A stretch of DNA of 64,000 nucleotides, from assembly GCA_963809765.1 (NCBI GenBank), contig CAWEKT010000001.1, positions 1,306,866-1,370,865 of the forward strand. The letters run 5' to 3'. The notes under the pieces were generated by a model. The model was not told the DNA's origin, did no database searches, and saw only the letters and a list, made by a program, of their open reading frames with translations. Each line of letters starts with the position of its first letter. Within the stretch, counting starts at the first letter, position 1. Source of the DNA: JACVRM01 sp963809765 (GTDB lineage: Bacteria; Actinomycetota; Thermoleophilia; Gaiellales; Gaiellaceae). Position numbers and translations under genes: made by a program. Shown piece after piece: positions 7,664 through 15,734 of this stretch.

Positions 7664-8996
7664 TCGCGCGTGTTGCGCGACGGCTCCTCGACGACCTCGT
7701 CCAGCAGTGCCTGCAGGGCGCGGCCGAGCGCCGGCCCTTGCTCGAAGCCCTCGGAGAGCAGGTCGCCACCGTCCACCGCGAGGTCGGAGAGGCGGTGCGG
7801 GCTCGAGTGCTGGGCGGCGAGCTCCTGCTCGAAGGCGGCGAGCGCCGGCAGCTCCCACGCCTCGACGTTCTTCGCCAGCAGGTCGGCGCGCTTGTGAGCC
7901 ACCAGTGCTGCGGCGCGCTCCGCACCATGCTGGGCGAGGAAGCGTCGCGCCTGGAATGGAGACGGCTCGCGCGGGATGCGGAACGAGTGCGCCCGGACGA
8001 TCCGCACGACATCGTCGCGGAGCCGGGTCGGGTAGCGCAGCCGCCGAGGACCGTGCCGGCGAGCTCGGCGGCGATGCTCGCGTGCGAGCGCTGCCCGTCG
8101 GCGCGGGCCGCGGGCTTGCCGAGGTCGTGGAGCAGCAGCGCCAGCCGGACGGGAAGCGTCGCGCCGGCGTCCGCCCCGTGCTGCACGGCCTCGAACGTGT
8201 GCTCGTCGATCGGCAGCCGCTGCCGCTTGGTGCCCGGCTCGTAGCCGATCACGGCTGAGAACTCGGGCAGGATCGCGACGAGCACGCCGGTATCGCGCGC
8301 CAGCCGCAGCGCCTTGCGCGGCCACTGGCCGAGCAGGAGCTTCGAGAGCTCGCCGCGGCCGTCGGCCGCCAGACCGCCGCCGACCCGCTCGGCCGACACG
8401 AGACGCACCTGCGGGGCCCACTCGCGCATCTGGGCGAGCGTCGGCTCGTCGGGAGTCAGGTCGAGCTCGGAGACGAAGCGGAGGCCGCGGACGATGCGGA
8501 GCGGGTCGTCGCGAAAGCTCGTGGGGGCGGTCGTTCGCAGAACCTTGCCGGCCAGATCGTCACGTCCACCGAGGGGGTCGAGCACCTCGCCCGTGCCGAG
8601 CCGCTTCGCGATGGCGTTGATCGTGAAGTCGCGGCGCTCCATGTCCTGCTCGAGCGGGATCGACGCGTCGGCGACGATCTCGAAGTCGTGCCGGCCGGGG
8701 CCGGTCGACCGCTCGACCCGCGGCGGCGCGAACTCGACGCCGGCCGGCGCCAGCGCGCGCGCGGAGCGGTCGCTGGGGATCAGCCGGACGCCCACGTTCT
8801 GCCCGGCGACGACCAGGTCCTCGACCCGCCCGTGAGGCGCAAGCGCCGCGCGCAGCTCGGCGTGGCCGACGCCGGGGACGACGAAGTCCGTGTCGCGAAT
8901 CGGCTTGCCGAGGATCTCGTCGCGCACGGCGCCGCCGACGATCCAGGCGTCGAGCCCCAGCGAGCGGACGTAGTCGGCGACGGTCTCCCAGGCCAC
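7630..8996 (-). CDS. cca: CCA-adding enzyme / poly(A) polymerase family with HD domain; frameshift near 8038
   Basis: Adds or repairs the CCA end of tRNA. The N-terminal nucleotidyltransferase domain has GGAVRDEILG and RDTDFVV with the paired aspartates, then ERRDFTINAIA and DDPLRIVRGLRF. The middle is the tRNA-binding helical region, and an HD motif is seen in LLLHDLGKPAA. After SIAAELAGTVLG the frame moves to LRYPTRLRDDVV by loss of one base near 8036-8042; the C-terminal helical part continues to the TGA at 7632-7630. The start is GTG at 8996. It is the first gene of the long minus-strand run and overlaps pgeF. Confidence 0.92.
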
Positions 8997-9272
8997 GGGG
9001 CAATTCTGCCGCTGCGACCAGCGGCCCACGGCATGCGCGCGTGTCTGACGTCCTGACCCGCGGCCGCGCTTCGCCGTTCAGGGGCACAGTGGATCGCCAC
9101 ACATCCGGCACGAACGCGGCACAGACACGTGCGTCGTCGCCGGATACGCTCGCCGCAGGGAAGCGGGTGGCGCAATACCCCTCCCCGGGTGGGGGTGTGG
9201 GCCTGTCCGGAACGGACATGTCCCGCCGCGCGCCTGGCTGCCGTGCCGTTTACGTGTCGAGCGGCGCGGCCG
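8997..9272. other. Gene-free spacer between ridA and cca with two inverted repeats
   Basis: About 275 bases without a gene-like frame. It holds a GC-rich near-palindrome at 9177-9196 (ACCCCTCCCC against GGGTGGGGGT) and a perfect inverted repeat TGTCCG-GAA-CGGACA at 9204-9218. Since cca and ridA are both on the minus strand, these may be a terminator for ridA or an operator ahead of cca; I cannot decide. Confidence 0.4.
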
Positions 9273-9665
9273 CTAGCCGACCGTGCCCACGGCCTCGATC
9301 TCGACGAGCGCGCCCGAGGGCAGCTTCGAGACCTCGATCGTCGCCCGCGCCGGTGGGGTCGAGCCCACGTGGCGCGCGTACACCTCGTTCATGCCGGCGA
9401 AGTCGTCGAGGTTGACGAGGTACACGGTCGTCTTCACGAGCCGGTCGAGGCTGCTGCCTGCCGCCTCGAGGATCGCGCCGAGGTTGCGCATGACCAGCTC
9501 GGTCTGCTCGCCGATCGAGTCGCCGACGATCTCGGCGTGGTCCGGCCGGAGCGCCAGCTGCCCCGAGACGAAGACGAGCTCGCCGACCCGGATCGCCTGA
9601 GAGTAGGGCGCGCCCTGGAACGGCGCGGGCGCCTGCTCCGTGCGGATCGCCTGCTTCTCGGCCAC
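9273..9665 (-). CDS. ridA: RidA family enamine/imine deaminase
   Basis: Hydrolyses reactive 2-aminoacrylate and related enamines produced by PLP enzymes, as a trimer in the cytosol. The 130-residue length is typical. Motifs are PFQGAPYSQAIRVGELVFVSGQL, RNLGAILEAAGSSLDRLVKTTVYL and PPARATIEVSKLPSGALVEIEA; the Arg in PPARAT is the catalytic arginine of the family. It starts ten bases downstream of the hisB-like stop, suggesting cotranscription. The gene is intact. Confidence 0.93.
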   Translation of the reverse strand: MAEKQAIRTEQAPAPFQGAPYSQAIRVGELVFVSGQLALRPDHAEIVGDSIGEQTELVMRNLGAILEAAGSSLDRLVKTTVYLVNLDDFAGMNEVYARHVGSTPPARATIEVSKLPSGALVEIEAVGTVG

Positions 9666-9675
9666 GGCGCTGACC

Positions 9676-10195
9676 CTAGCGCGCGACGGGCCGGCAGGAC
9701 TGCGCGATCGCGACGCCGAGCGACTTGAAGATCGCCTCGAGCACGTGCTGGGCCTCGTCGCCCTCGATCAGGCGCACGTGCAGGGTCAGCCCGCCGCCGT
9801 GGGCCAGCTCGTTGAGGAAGCGCGCGACCACGTCGAAGTGGAGGCCGCCGACGTGCGCCCGTGTGAGATCGACGTTCGAGACCACCAGCGGTCGGCCGGA
9901 GGCCTCGAGCGCGACGTGGGCAAGTGCCTCGTCCGCCGGCACGCTGCCGGAGCCGTACCCGCGTGACTCCTCGGCGTGGAAGCGCTCCGCGCAGCGCGTC
10001 GCCGAGGGCCCGCCCGGCCGCGGCCACCTCCTCGTCGGCGCCGCCCGGCGCGACCTCGAGCCGCAAGGCGAACCCGGCGTGCCGGGCGAGGAGATCGAGG
10101 AGATAGTCGAGGATCGGCAGGCCGGTGCTGACGACCGTGTTGCCGCGCTCCTCGAGCGCCACGCGGACACGCAGCCCGTCGTGCGTCTCGTTCAC
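9676..10195 (-). CDS. Degenerate imidazoleglycerol-phosphate dehydratase (HisB) homologue; frameshift near 9995
   Basis: The fold is recognisable as HisB: STGLPILDYLLDLLARHAGF at the N terminus, ADEALAHVALEASGRPLV in the middle and HVLEAIFKSLGVAIAQ at the C terminus, over about 172 residues. Yet the metal-binding signature is largely gone. The FDHML motif is LDYLL, the DHHTVED motif is GADEEVAA, and the second HH pair before VE reads QH. HisB needs these His and Glu residues for its two Mn ions, so dehydratase activity is unlikely. It is not near other his genes but between murA and ridA. The two halves join through one indel near 9990-10005. The start is GTG at 10195. Confidence 0.72.
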
Positions 10196-10250
10196 GCGGC
10201 GAGCCTACAGCGGCGCCGGGCTCACGGCGGCGCGCCCGGGCGGTTCGCGC

Positions 10251-11558
10251 CTAGACGGCGACCCGCTCGATGCGCGCGCCGAGGCCGCGCAGACGTTCGT
10301 CGATCCGCTCGTAGCCCTTGTCGATCTGGTACGCGTCGCCGATCATCGACGTCCCTTCCGCGCAGAGCGCCGCCAGGAGGAGCGCCATGCCGGCGCGGAT
10401 GTCCGGGCTCGCCATGCGCTGGCCGTAGAGCCGCGCGGGACCTGTGACGACGACGCGGTGCGGGTCGCAGAGGATGATCCGGGCGCCCATCGAGACGAGC
10501 TTGTCGACGAAGAACAGCCGGCTCTCGAACATCTTCTCGAAGATCAGCACCGTGCCCTTGGCCTGGGTCGCGACCATGACGGCGATCGAGGTCAGGTCCG
10601 CCGGGAAGGCGGGCCAGGGGCCGTCCTCGATCTTCGGGATCGCCCCGCCGAGGTCGTCCTCGACCACGAGCTCCTGCCCGGCCGGGACGCGGACCCAGTC
10701 AGGCCCGAGCTCGACCTGGACGCCGAGCCGCCGGAAGGCCGGCAGGATCGGGACGAGATCCTCGGCGACCGCGTCGTCGATCGTGAGGTCGCCGCCGGTG
10801 ATGGCGGCCATGCCGATGAAGCTCCCCACTTCGATGTGGTCGGCCGCGATCCGGTACTCGCCGCCCGCGAGCCGGTCGACGCCGTCGACGTAGAGGATGT
10901 TCGAGCCGATGCCCTCGATCCTGGCCCCGAGCTCGACGAGGAAGCGGCAGAGGTCACGCACGTGCGGCTCACAGGCAGCGTTCGAGATCGTCGTCCGGCC
11001 CGGCGTGAGCGCAGCGGCCATGACGGTGTTCTCGGTCGCCATCACGGACGCCTCGTCGAGGTGCACCTGTGTGCCCTTGAGGCGCCCCTCGAGCTGGTAG
11101 CCGCCGTTGGCCCGCACCGATGCGCCGAGCTCGGCGAACGCGTGAATGTGGGGGTCGAGCCGGCGGCGGCCGATCACGTCCCCGCCCGGCGGCGGCACCG
11201 CGACCCGGCCCAGACGTGCGAGCAGCGGCCCGGCCAGCAGGAACGACGCCCGGATGCGGCTTGCGAGCTCGGCATGCACCTCGTGCGTCACCACGTCGGC
11301 CGCGTGGACGCGCACCTCGTTCGCGCCGAGCCAGTCGACCTCGACGCCCAGGTGCTCGAGCAGCGCGAGCATCGTCTCGACGTCGAGGATCCGCGGGATG
11401 TTCTGCAGGACGACGGGCTCGTCGGTGAGCAGGCACGCCGCCAGGATCGGCAGCGCGGCGTTCTTGTTGCCCTCTGCACGGATCCGGCCCGACAGCGGCC
11501 GGCCGCCTTCGATGACGAACGACTCCACGAGTGTCTCCTGAACGGTGGTCGGGGGCAT
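10251..11558 (-). CDS. murA: UDP-N-acetylglucosamine 1-carboxyvinyltransferase, Asp variant
   Basis: First committed step of peptidoglycan synthesis: transfers enolpyruvate from PEP to UDP-GlcNAc in the cytosol. Start ATG at 11558 gives 435 residues, close to the family length; in-frame sequence upstream is discarded because it lacks homology. GNKNAALPILAA is the substrate-binding N terminus with the conserved Lys. The active-site loop reads PPPGGDVIGRRRLDPH: Asp127 replaces the catalytic Cys (Cys115 in E. coli). This Cys-to-Asp change is known in Mycobacterium and Chlamydia and confers fosfomycin insensitivity. The hisB-like gene follows after 55 bases. Confidence 0.95.
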   Translation of the reverse strand: MPPTTVQETLVESFVIEGGRPLSGRIRAEGNKNAALPILAACLLTDEPVVLQNIPRILDVETMLALLEHLGVEVDWLGANEVRVHAADVVTHEVHAELASRIRASFLLAGPLLARLGRVAVPPPGGDVIGRRRLDPHIHAFAELGASVRANGGYQLEGRLKGTQVHLDEASVMATENTVMAAALTPGRTTISNAACEPHVRDLCRFLVELGARIEGIGSNILYVDGVDRLAGGEYRIAADHIEVGSFIGMAAITGGDLTIDDAVAEDLVPILPAFRRLGVQVELGPDWVRVPAGQELVVEDDLGGAIPKIEDGPWPAFPADLTSIAVMVATQAKGTVLIFEKMFESRLFFVDKLVSMGARIILCDPHRVVVTGPARLYGQRMASPDIRAGMALLLAALCAEGTSMIGDAYQIDKGYERIDERLRGLGARIERVAV

Positions 11559-11668
11559 GTCGCGTAGTGTGCCGAGCCGGTCGGAGGGTTCCCGCGGATG
11601 CCCCGCGTTAACCGCGAACGCCCCGGTAGATGCCGGTTTCGCGGGGAGAGGGCGGTACGCTAGCGCCC

Positions 11669-12244
11669 GTGACGCCGACACGCGAGCAGGCCTGGGACAC
11701 GCTCACCCGCTACACGAAGAGCGAGGCGCTCCGCCGCCATGCGCTGGCCGTCGAGGCCTCGGTGCGCTGGTACGCCCGCCACTTCGACGAGGACGAGGAG
11801 CTGTGGGGCGTGACGGCGCTGCTCCACGACTTCGACTACGAGATCCATCCGACCCTGGACAAGCATCCGCAGGACGGCGCGCCCATCCTCCGGGAGGAGG
11901 GCTATCCGGAGGAGGTCGTCGAGGCGATCCTCTCGCACGCCGAGCACCTGGCGATGCCGCGCGACACGCCGCTCAAGAAGACGCTGTTTGCGTGCGACGA
12001 GCTCTCGGGGTTCGTGCACGCGTGCGGCCTCGTCCGTCCCGACGGGATCGAGACGCTCGAGCCCAAGTCGGTCAAGAAGAAGCTCAAGCAACCCTCGTTC
12101 GCGGCCGGCGTGCACCGCGACGAGGTCTACGCGGGGGCCGAGCTGCTCGGTCTGGAGCTGGACGAGCACATCCGCAACGTGGTCGAGGCGCTGCGGCCGA
12201 TCGCGCCCGAGCTCGGCCTGCGGACGGCGGCCACGGCGCAATGA
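11669..12244 (+). CDS. HD domain hydrolase (HDIG-type)
   Basis: A 191-residue metal-dependent phosphohydrolase-like protein of unknown substrate. The HD motif is seen in GVTALLHDFDYE near residue 52, with an upstream His in LRRHALAVEASVRWYA and a downstream SHAEHLAMP that supplies the other metal ligands; this is the pattern of the HDIG subfamily close to YfbR/tRNA-linked HD proteins. GTG at 11669 was chosen because homology starts there; it lies 110 bases from the divergent murA start. The stop overlaps the next ATG (ATGA), so the VOC protein is translated together with it. Confidence 0.78.
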   Translation: MTPTREQAWDTLTRYTKSEALRRHALAVEASVRWYARHFDEDEELWGVTALLHDFDYEIHPTLDKHPQDGAPILREEGYPEEVVEAILSHAEHLAMPRDTPLKKTLFACDELSGFVHACGLVRPDGIETLEPKSVKKKLKQPSFAAGVHRDEVYAGAELLGLELDEHIRNVVEALRPIAPELGLRTAATAQ

Positions 12245-12638
12245 CGCCCGCGACTCGACGCAATCGGCATGGCCGTCGCCGATCTCGGCGCCAGCCTGGC
12301 GTTCTACCGCCGGCTCGGCCTCGACATCCCCGACGACGCGGAGTCGCGAGGGTCACGTCGAGGCGACGCTGCCCGGCGGGATGCGGCTGATGTGGGACTC
12401 GGTGGACGTGATCAAGAGCTTCGATCCCGACTGGCAGCAGCCGGAAGGCCGGGGCCGCATCGCCCTCGCGTTCCTCTGTGACTCGCCGCAGGACGTCGAC
12501 CGCGTGTACGCCGAGCTCGTCGCGGCCGGCGCGACCGCCCACAAGGAGCCGTGGGACGCGTTCTGGGGCCAGCGCTACGCGGAGGTGCTCGACCCGGACG
12601 GCAACACGGTCGATCTCTTCGCCCCGCTCGGCGACTAG
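12241..12638 (+). CDS. VOC superfamily (glyoxalase/bleomycin-resistance-like) protein; two frameshifts
   Basis: A small vicinal-oxygen-chelate fold protein of about 131 residues. Readable pieces are IGMAVADLGASLAFYRRLG at the N terminus, GHVEATLPGGMRLMWDS in the middle and YAEVLDPDGNTVDLFAPL at the C terminus, each a VOC hallmark. To join them, one extra base near 12249-12252 and another near 12346-12348 must be removed. The start ATG at 12241 overlaps the HD gene stop. Substrate and even enzyme versus resistance role cannot be told. It is followed by a repeat-bearing spacer. Confidence 0.75.
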
Positions 12639-12719
12639 CGGACTCTCAGCAGCTCAGACCATCCTCGGGCGGCCGGAATCCGGGTCGTCGCGAATCGACC
12701 GTCGGCGCGCCCCAACTTT

Positions 12720-12867
12720 GGGGCCAGGCACCGCCACAAGAGGCGCGCGGAACTGTGCGGAAAGCGTGACGACTCGTCCCGATTCGGCGCGCTCACGCCG
12801 TTCCTGCAGGTTCCGCGAGTGGGGCCAGGCATAGCCACAGAAGGTGCGCCGAAATGTGTCGATTCCG
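12720..12867. repeat. Two direct degenerate repeats (family C) in a 278-base spacer
   Basis: GGGGCCAGGCA occurs at 12720-12730 and again at 12821-12831, offset 101 bases, and similarity continues for ~45 bases through a CCACA(A/G)A core. The first copy is preceded by CCCCAA so that CCCCA-actt-TGGGG can form a hairpin. The look is that of REP-like elements; no gene is seen in 12639-12916. Confidence 0.55.
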
Positions 12868-12916
12868 TGCCAATGTGCCCGGGTGCGCTCGCGGCGATGC
12901 GTCGACGCGTGCCGCC

Positions 12917-13393
12917 TTAGCCGTCGCGGTCGCTGCCAACGGCGCGTGCGCGCTCGAGCGCGAGCTCGGTCGAGGCGACCAGCTCCGCATCGCCGAGCTC
13001 CCGGCGCTGCTCGAGCGCCCGCTCGAGCAGCGCTACCGCCTCGCCGGGGCGTCCGGCATCGACGAGCGTCTTGCCGAGGTGCTGAAGCGCGTAGTGCTCT
13101 CGCGGCCCGGCCGTCGGCAGCACGTCGCGCAGGAGGCGTTCGGCCTCGGCGAGCTCACCGGCGCCGCGATGTGCCTCCGCAAGACGGATCGTCGCTGCGG
13201 GCCCGGGCGAGACGTCGCGCGCCTTCGTGAGGGCAGCGATCGCCTCGTCGTAGCGACCGAGCAGGTAGTAGGCGTGGGCGACGTACGTGAGGCCCATGGC
13301 CAGTCCTCGCTCGACGGCGTCCACGTCGGCCGCCCGCTCGCGGAGCCGCTCGTCCCACTCGGCGAGCCTCTTCAGGTCGGGGAGCCCGGTCAC
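12917..13393 (-). CDS. Small TPR-repeat protein
   Basis: A 158-residue soluble protein made of tetratricopeptide repeats, e.g. AYYLLGRYDEAIAALTKA, IRLAEAHRGAGELAEAERLL, LGKTLVDAGRPGEAVALLERAL and a capping helix. The start is GTG at 13393, overlapping the stop of the upstream aminotransferase by four bases. In-frame sequence further upstream is Arg-rich and rejected. The function is unknown; coupling to the class V aminotransferase suggests a partner or regulatory role. Confidence 0.75.
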   Translation of the reverse strand: MTGLPDLKRLAEWDERLRERAADVDAVERGLAMGLTYVAHAYYLLGRYDEAIAALTKARDVSPGPAATIRLAEAHRGAGELAEAERLLRDVLPTAGPREHYALQHLGKTLVDAGRPGEAVALLERALEQRRELGDAELVASTELALERARAVGSDRDG

Positions 13394-14469
13394 ACGGCGA
13401 CGGCGGCGAGGCGCTGGAGGTCGTCCTCGTTCGTCCACCAGCCGACGGAGGCGCGGAGCCAGCCGAGCCCCGGCATCTCACGGATGACCACGCCGGCATC
13501 GAGCGCACGCAGGACTGTCTCTTTCGGGTCACCCGCGACGCGCCAGGTGACGAGGGTCGCGTGCCCGGGCTCCGTCACCACCTCCGCGCGCTCCGCGATC
13601 AGCTCCCGGCAGCGGGCCGCCATCTCGGCCGCCCGTTCGAAGCGCCCTTCGGGCGCGATCGCGAGCGCGGCAAGCAGCCCGGAGAGCGACGAGGCCGGTA
13701 CCCAGCCCGGATCGAAGCGCCGCGCACCCTGTTTCGGCGTGAAGTCGCCGGCCGGCTCGTAGCCGTCCTGGGAGAGGTAGCTCGGCAGCGCCGCGCGCAG
13801 CCCCTCGGGGTCGGCCACGACGAGCGCGCCGGTCACGTCCGGACCGCACAGCCATTTCTGTCCGGACACCGTGTAGAAGGCGAACGGGCTCACGTCGACC
13901 GGCACCGCGCCGACGGACTGGGCGCCGTCGACGAGGAGCGGCACGTCGAGCTGCGCCTGCAGCTCGGCCACGGGCAGCACATGCCCGGTGCTCCAGGCGA
14001 TGTGCGACAGCGCGACGAGCCGCGTCCGCGAGCTGACCTCGGCCAGGATCGCATCGAGGGCCTCGCCCGCCGGGCGCTCGCGAACCCGGGCCACGCGGAC
14101 TCGCGCCGGGCTCGCTCCGACAGGGCCGAGGAGGCCGAAGTGCTCGACGTCCGTGGTGACGATCTCGTCGCCGGGCCCGAGCTCCAGGCCGGCGAGAGCG
14201 ATCCGGCAGGCCTCGGTGGTCGACGCCGTGAGCGAGACGTGGTCGACATCCACGCCCACGACCCGAGCGAGGGCGGAGCGCAGCTCTTCGCGCAGCGCGA
14301 GCACCCGCTCGAAGCGCCGGGACGAGCCTCTCCCCTCCTCCGTGTCCACCGCGAGCTCGCGCTCGACGGCGTCCGTCGTCGCCCGGGCGAGCGGTCCGAC
14401 GCTCCCCGCGTTGAGGTAGGCGATCCGCTCGAGCACCGGAAAGTGCGCACGTGCCTGCTCCCAGCTCAT
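13390..14469 (-). CDS. Class V aminotransferase fold PLP enzyme (isopenicillin-N-epimerase/EgtE-like)
   Basis: A 359-residue fold-type I PLP protein. The aldimine lysine is in YTVSGQKWLCGP, the Asp/Gln pair that holds the PLP ring is LLVDGAQSVGAVPVD, and DVEHFGLLGP corresponds to the ring-stacking His segment. Unlike cysteine desulfurases there is no Cys in the C-terminal substrate loop (GLGWLRASVGWW aligns where SufS has its catalytic Cys), so desulfuration is unlikely and a lyase/epimerase role is more plausible. ATG at 14469 overlaps the upstream EEP nuclease stop and the stop overlaps the TPR gene: a coupled trio. Confidence 0.82.
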   Translation of the reverse strand: MSWEQARAHFPVLERIAYLNAGSVGPLARATTDAVERELAVDTEEGRGSSRRFERVLALREELRSALARVVGVDVDHVSLTASTTEACRIALAGLELGPGDEIVTTDVEHFGLLGPVGASPARVRVARVRERPAGEALDAILAEVSSRTRLVALSHIAWSTGHVLPVAELQAQLDVPLLVDGAQSVGAVPVDVSPFAFYTVSGQKWLCGPDVTGALVVADPEGLRAALPSYLSQDGYEPAGDFTPKQGARRFDPGWVPASSLSGLLAALAIAPEGRFERAAEMAARCRELIAERAEVVTEPGHATLVTWRVAGDPKETVLRALDAGVVIREMPGLGWLRASVGWWTNEDDLQRLAAVAV

Positions 14470-15278
14470 GCGACCGCGAGATCGACGGGAGGATGGTCGG
14501 ACAGCAGCCGTCCGGACACGCGGCGGCGGTCGGCCTGCCATACCTTGGGCGACTCGGCCTCGGCCCCAAGGACGAGGATGTGGTCGATCCCGGACGCCGG
14601 CCCGGAGAAGCCCCACTCTGGCCCGCAGAGGTCCTGAAGCGTGCGCGACACCTCCGGTCGAATGTTGAAGTCGCCCCCGAGCACGCACAGCTCGCCGGGT
14701 CGGGCAGCGCTCCTCGCGAACCAGGCCGCGCGGAGGAGCTCGGCGTCGGGGAGGCGCTTGTCGCGCGAGCCGGTCGCATGGATGTTCGTCACCGTCCCGC
14801 GGCGGCCGTCGGCGAACGTGATCCGGACGGCGTGCGCGACTCTGCGCTCCTTCGCCCAGGCGAGGCGCGCGAGCAGCGGCAGGTCGAGCAGCTGCGACTG
14901 GATGTGCCGGAACCGCGACGGGTTGAGGACGAGCGAGCCGGCGGCCGCCGCCTGGTGGCGGGCGGCGACGAGCACCGCGTTCGCCTGCCCGCTGAAGGCA
15001 GAGCGAAGCGTGCCGCTGTCGAAGTTCGTCAGCCACTGCCCCAGGCCGGCCGTGGAGGGCAGCGGGCCGACGCGTGGCGGGGCCGCGACCTCCCAGAAGG
15101 CCTGGTACCCCGTCCACCGGCGGAGCCGCCGCGCAGCCGCCACGGGCAGCTCCTGCAGCAGAACGACGTCCGGTTCCCCCGCGGTTGCAAGCTCGAGTGC
15201 GTCGCGCAGGTACGAGCGGCGCTCGGCCGGCACGGCGTTGCCGTGGAACAGGTTCCAGGTGCGCAGGAGCAGCGCCAC
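14466..15278 (-). CDS. Endonuclease/exonuclease/phosphatase family protein
   Basis: A 270-residue EEP-fold hydrolase. Motifs in order are TWNLFHGN, VVLLQELP (metal Glu), TNIHATG, LCVLGGDFNIRP (catalytic Asp/Asn), SGIDHILVLG and LLSDHPPVDL (terminal Asp-His). These are the complete active-site set of the DNase I / exonuclease III superfamily. No signal peptide or membrane segment is visible. The substrate (DNA, phosphoinositide-like or other phosphoester) is open. It leads the coupled group with the class V aminotransferase and TPR genes. Confidence 0.88.
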   Translation of the reverse strand: MALLLRTWNLFHGNAVPAERRSYLRDALELATAGEPDVVLLQELPVAAARRLRRWTGYQAFWEVAAPPRVGPLPSTAGLGQWLTNFDSGTLRSAFSGQANAVLVAARHQAAAAGSLVLNPSRFRHIQSQLLDLPLLARLAWAKERRVAHAVRITFADGRRGTVTNIHATGSRDKRLPDAELLRAAWFARSAARPGELCVLGGDFNIRPEVSRTLQDLCGPEWGFSGPASGIDHILVLGAEAESPKVWQADRRRVSGRLLSDHPPVDLAVA

Positions 15279-15298
15279 GAGCGGGCTAGTCTAAGTCG

Positions 15299-15610
15299 GT
15301 GTTCCGGCGCGATCCGTTCGCCGACGTCGTGCGCCGGCAGCTCGATCTCTTCCGGGAGCAGGAGGCAGTGCTGATCCGCCAGGTGGAGGACGCGGAGGAC
15401 GCGTACCGGCGGGCACCTGCGGACGAGGCGGAGGCCGCCTACGAGCGGCTCTCCGATCTACGAGACCTCGGAACGGAAGCGCTGGCCGAGATCCGCGACG
15501 CCTACCGCAGCACGCTCGACTGGGACACGGCCGAGGCGTACGAGGCGTCGTTCAACCGCGCCGTGGCGAAGCGGTTGAAGCCGTTCGCGCTCGAGATCCG
15601 CGACACCTGA
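15299..15610 (+). CDS. Small acidic helical protein, unknown function
   Basis: A 103-residue protein, rich in Glu, Asp, Ala and Arg and predicted to be nearly all helical (for example AVLIRQVEDAEDAYRRAP and YERLSDLRDLGTEALAEI). No cysteines, signal peptide or membrane segment. The start is GTG at 15299, twenty bases from the divergent EEP gene. I recognise no family. Codon use and GC3 match the neighbours, so it is likely a real gene. Confidence 0.65.
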   Translation: MFRRDPFADVVRRQLDLFREQEAVLIRQVEDAEDAYRRAPADEAEAAYERLSDLRDLGTEALAEIRDAYRSTLDWDTAEAYEASFNRAVAKRLKPFALEIRDT

Positions 15611-15734
15611 CCGCGACACGGCCGCGAGTGTCACCGCAGGCTCGGTGAGCGGCCTACCCCGCGCCGAGTGTTGAAACGCGCGGCACTACCCGCCACAGTT
15701 TGTGGCGTACGTGTCGTAGGTCCGAGGGAGGGTC

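Noticed and set aside
13390..14469. Cysteine desulfurase (SufS/IscS) assignment
   Set aside because: No cysteine in the catalytic loop near the C terminus.
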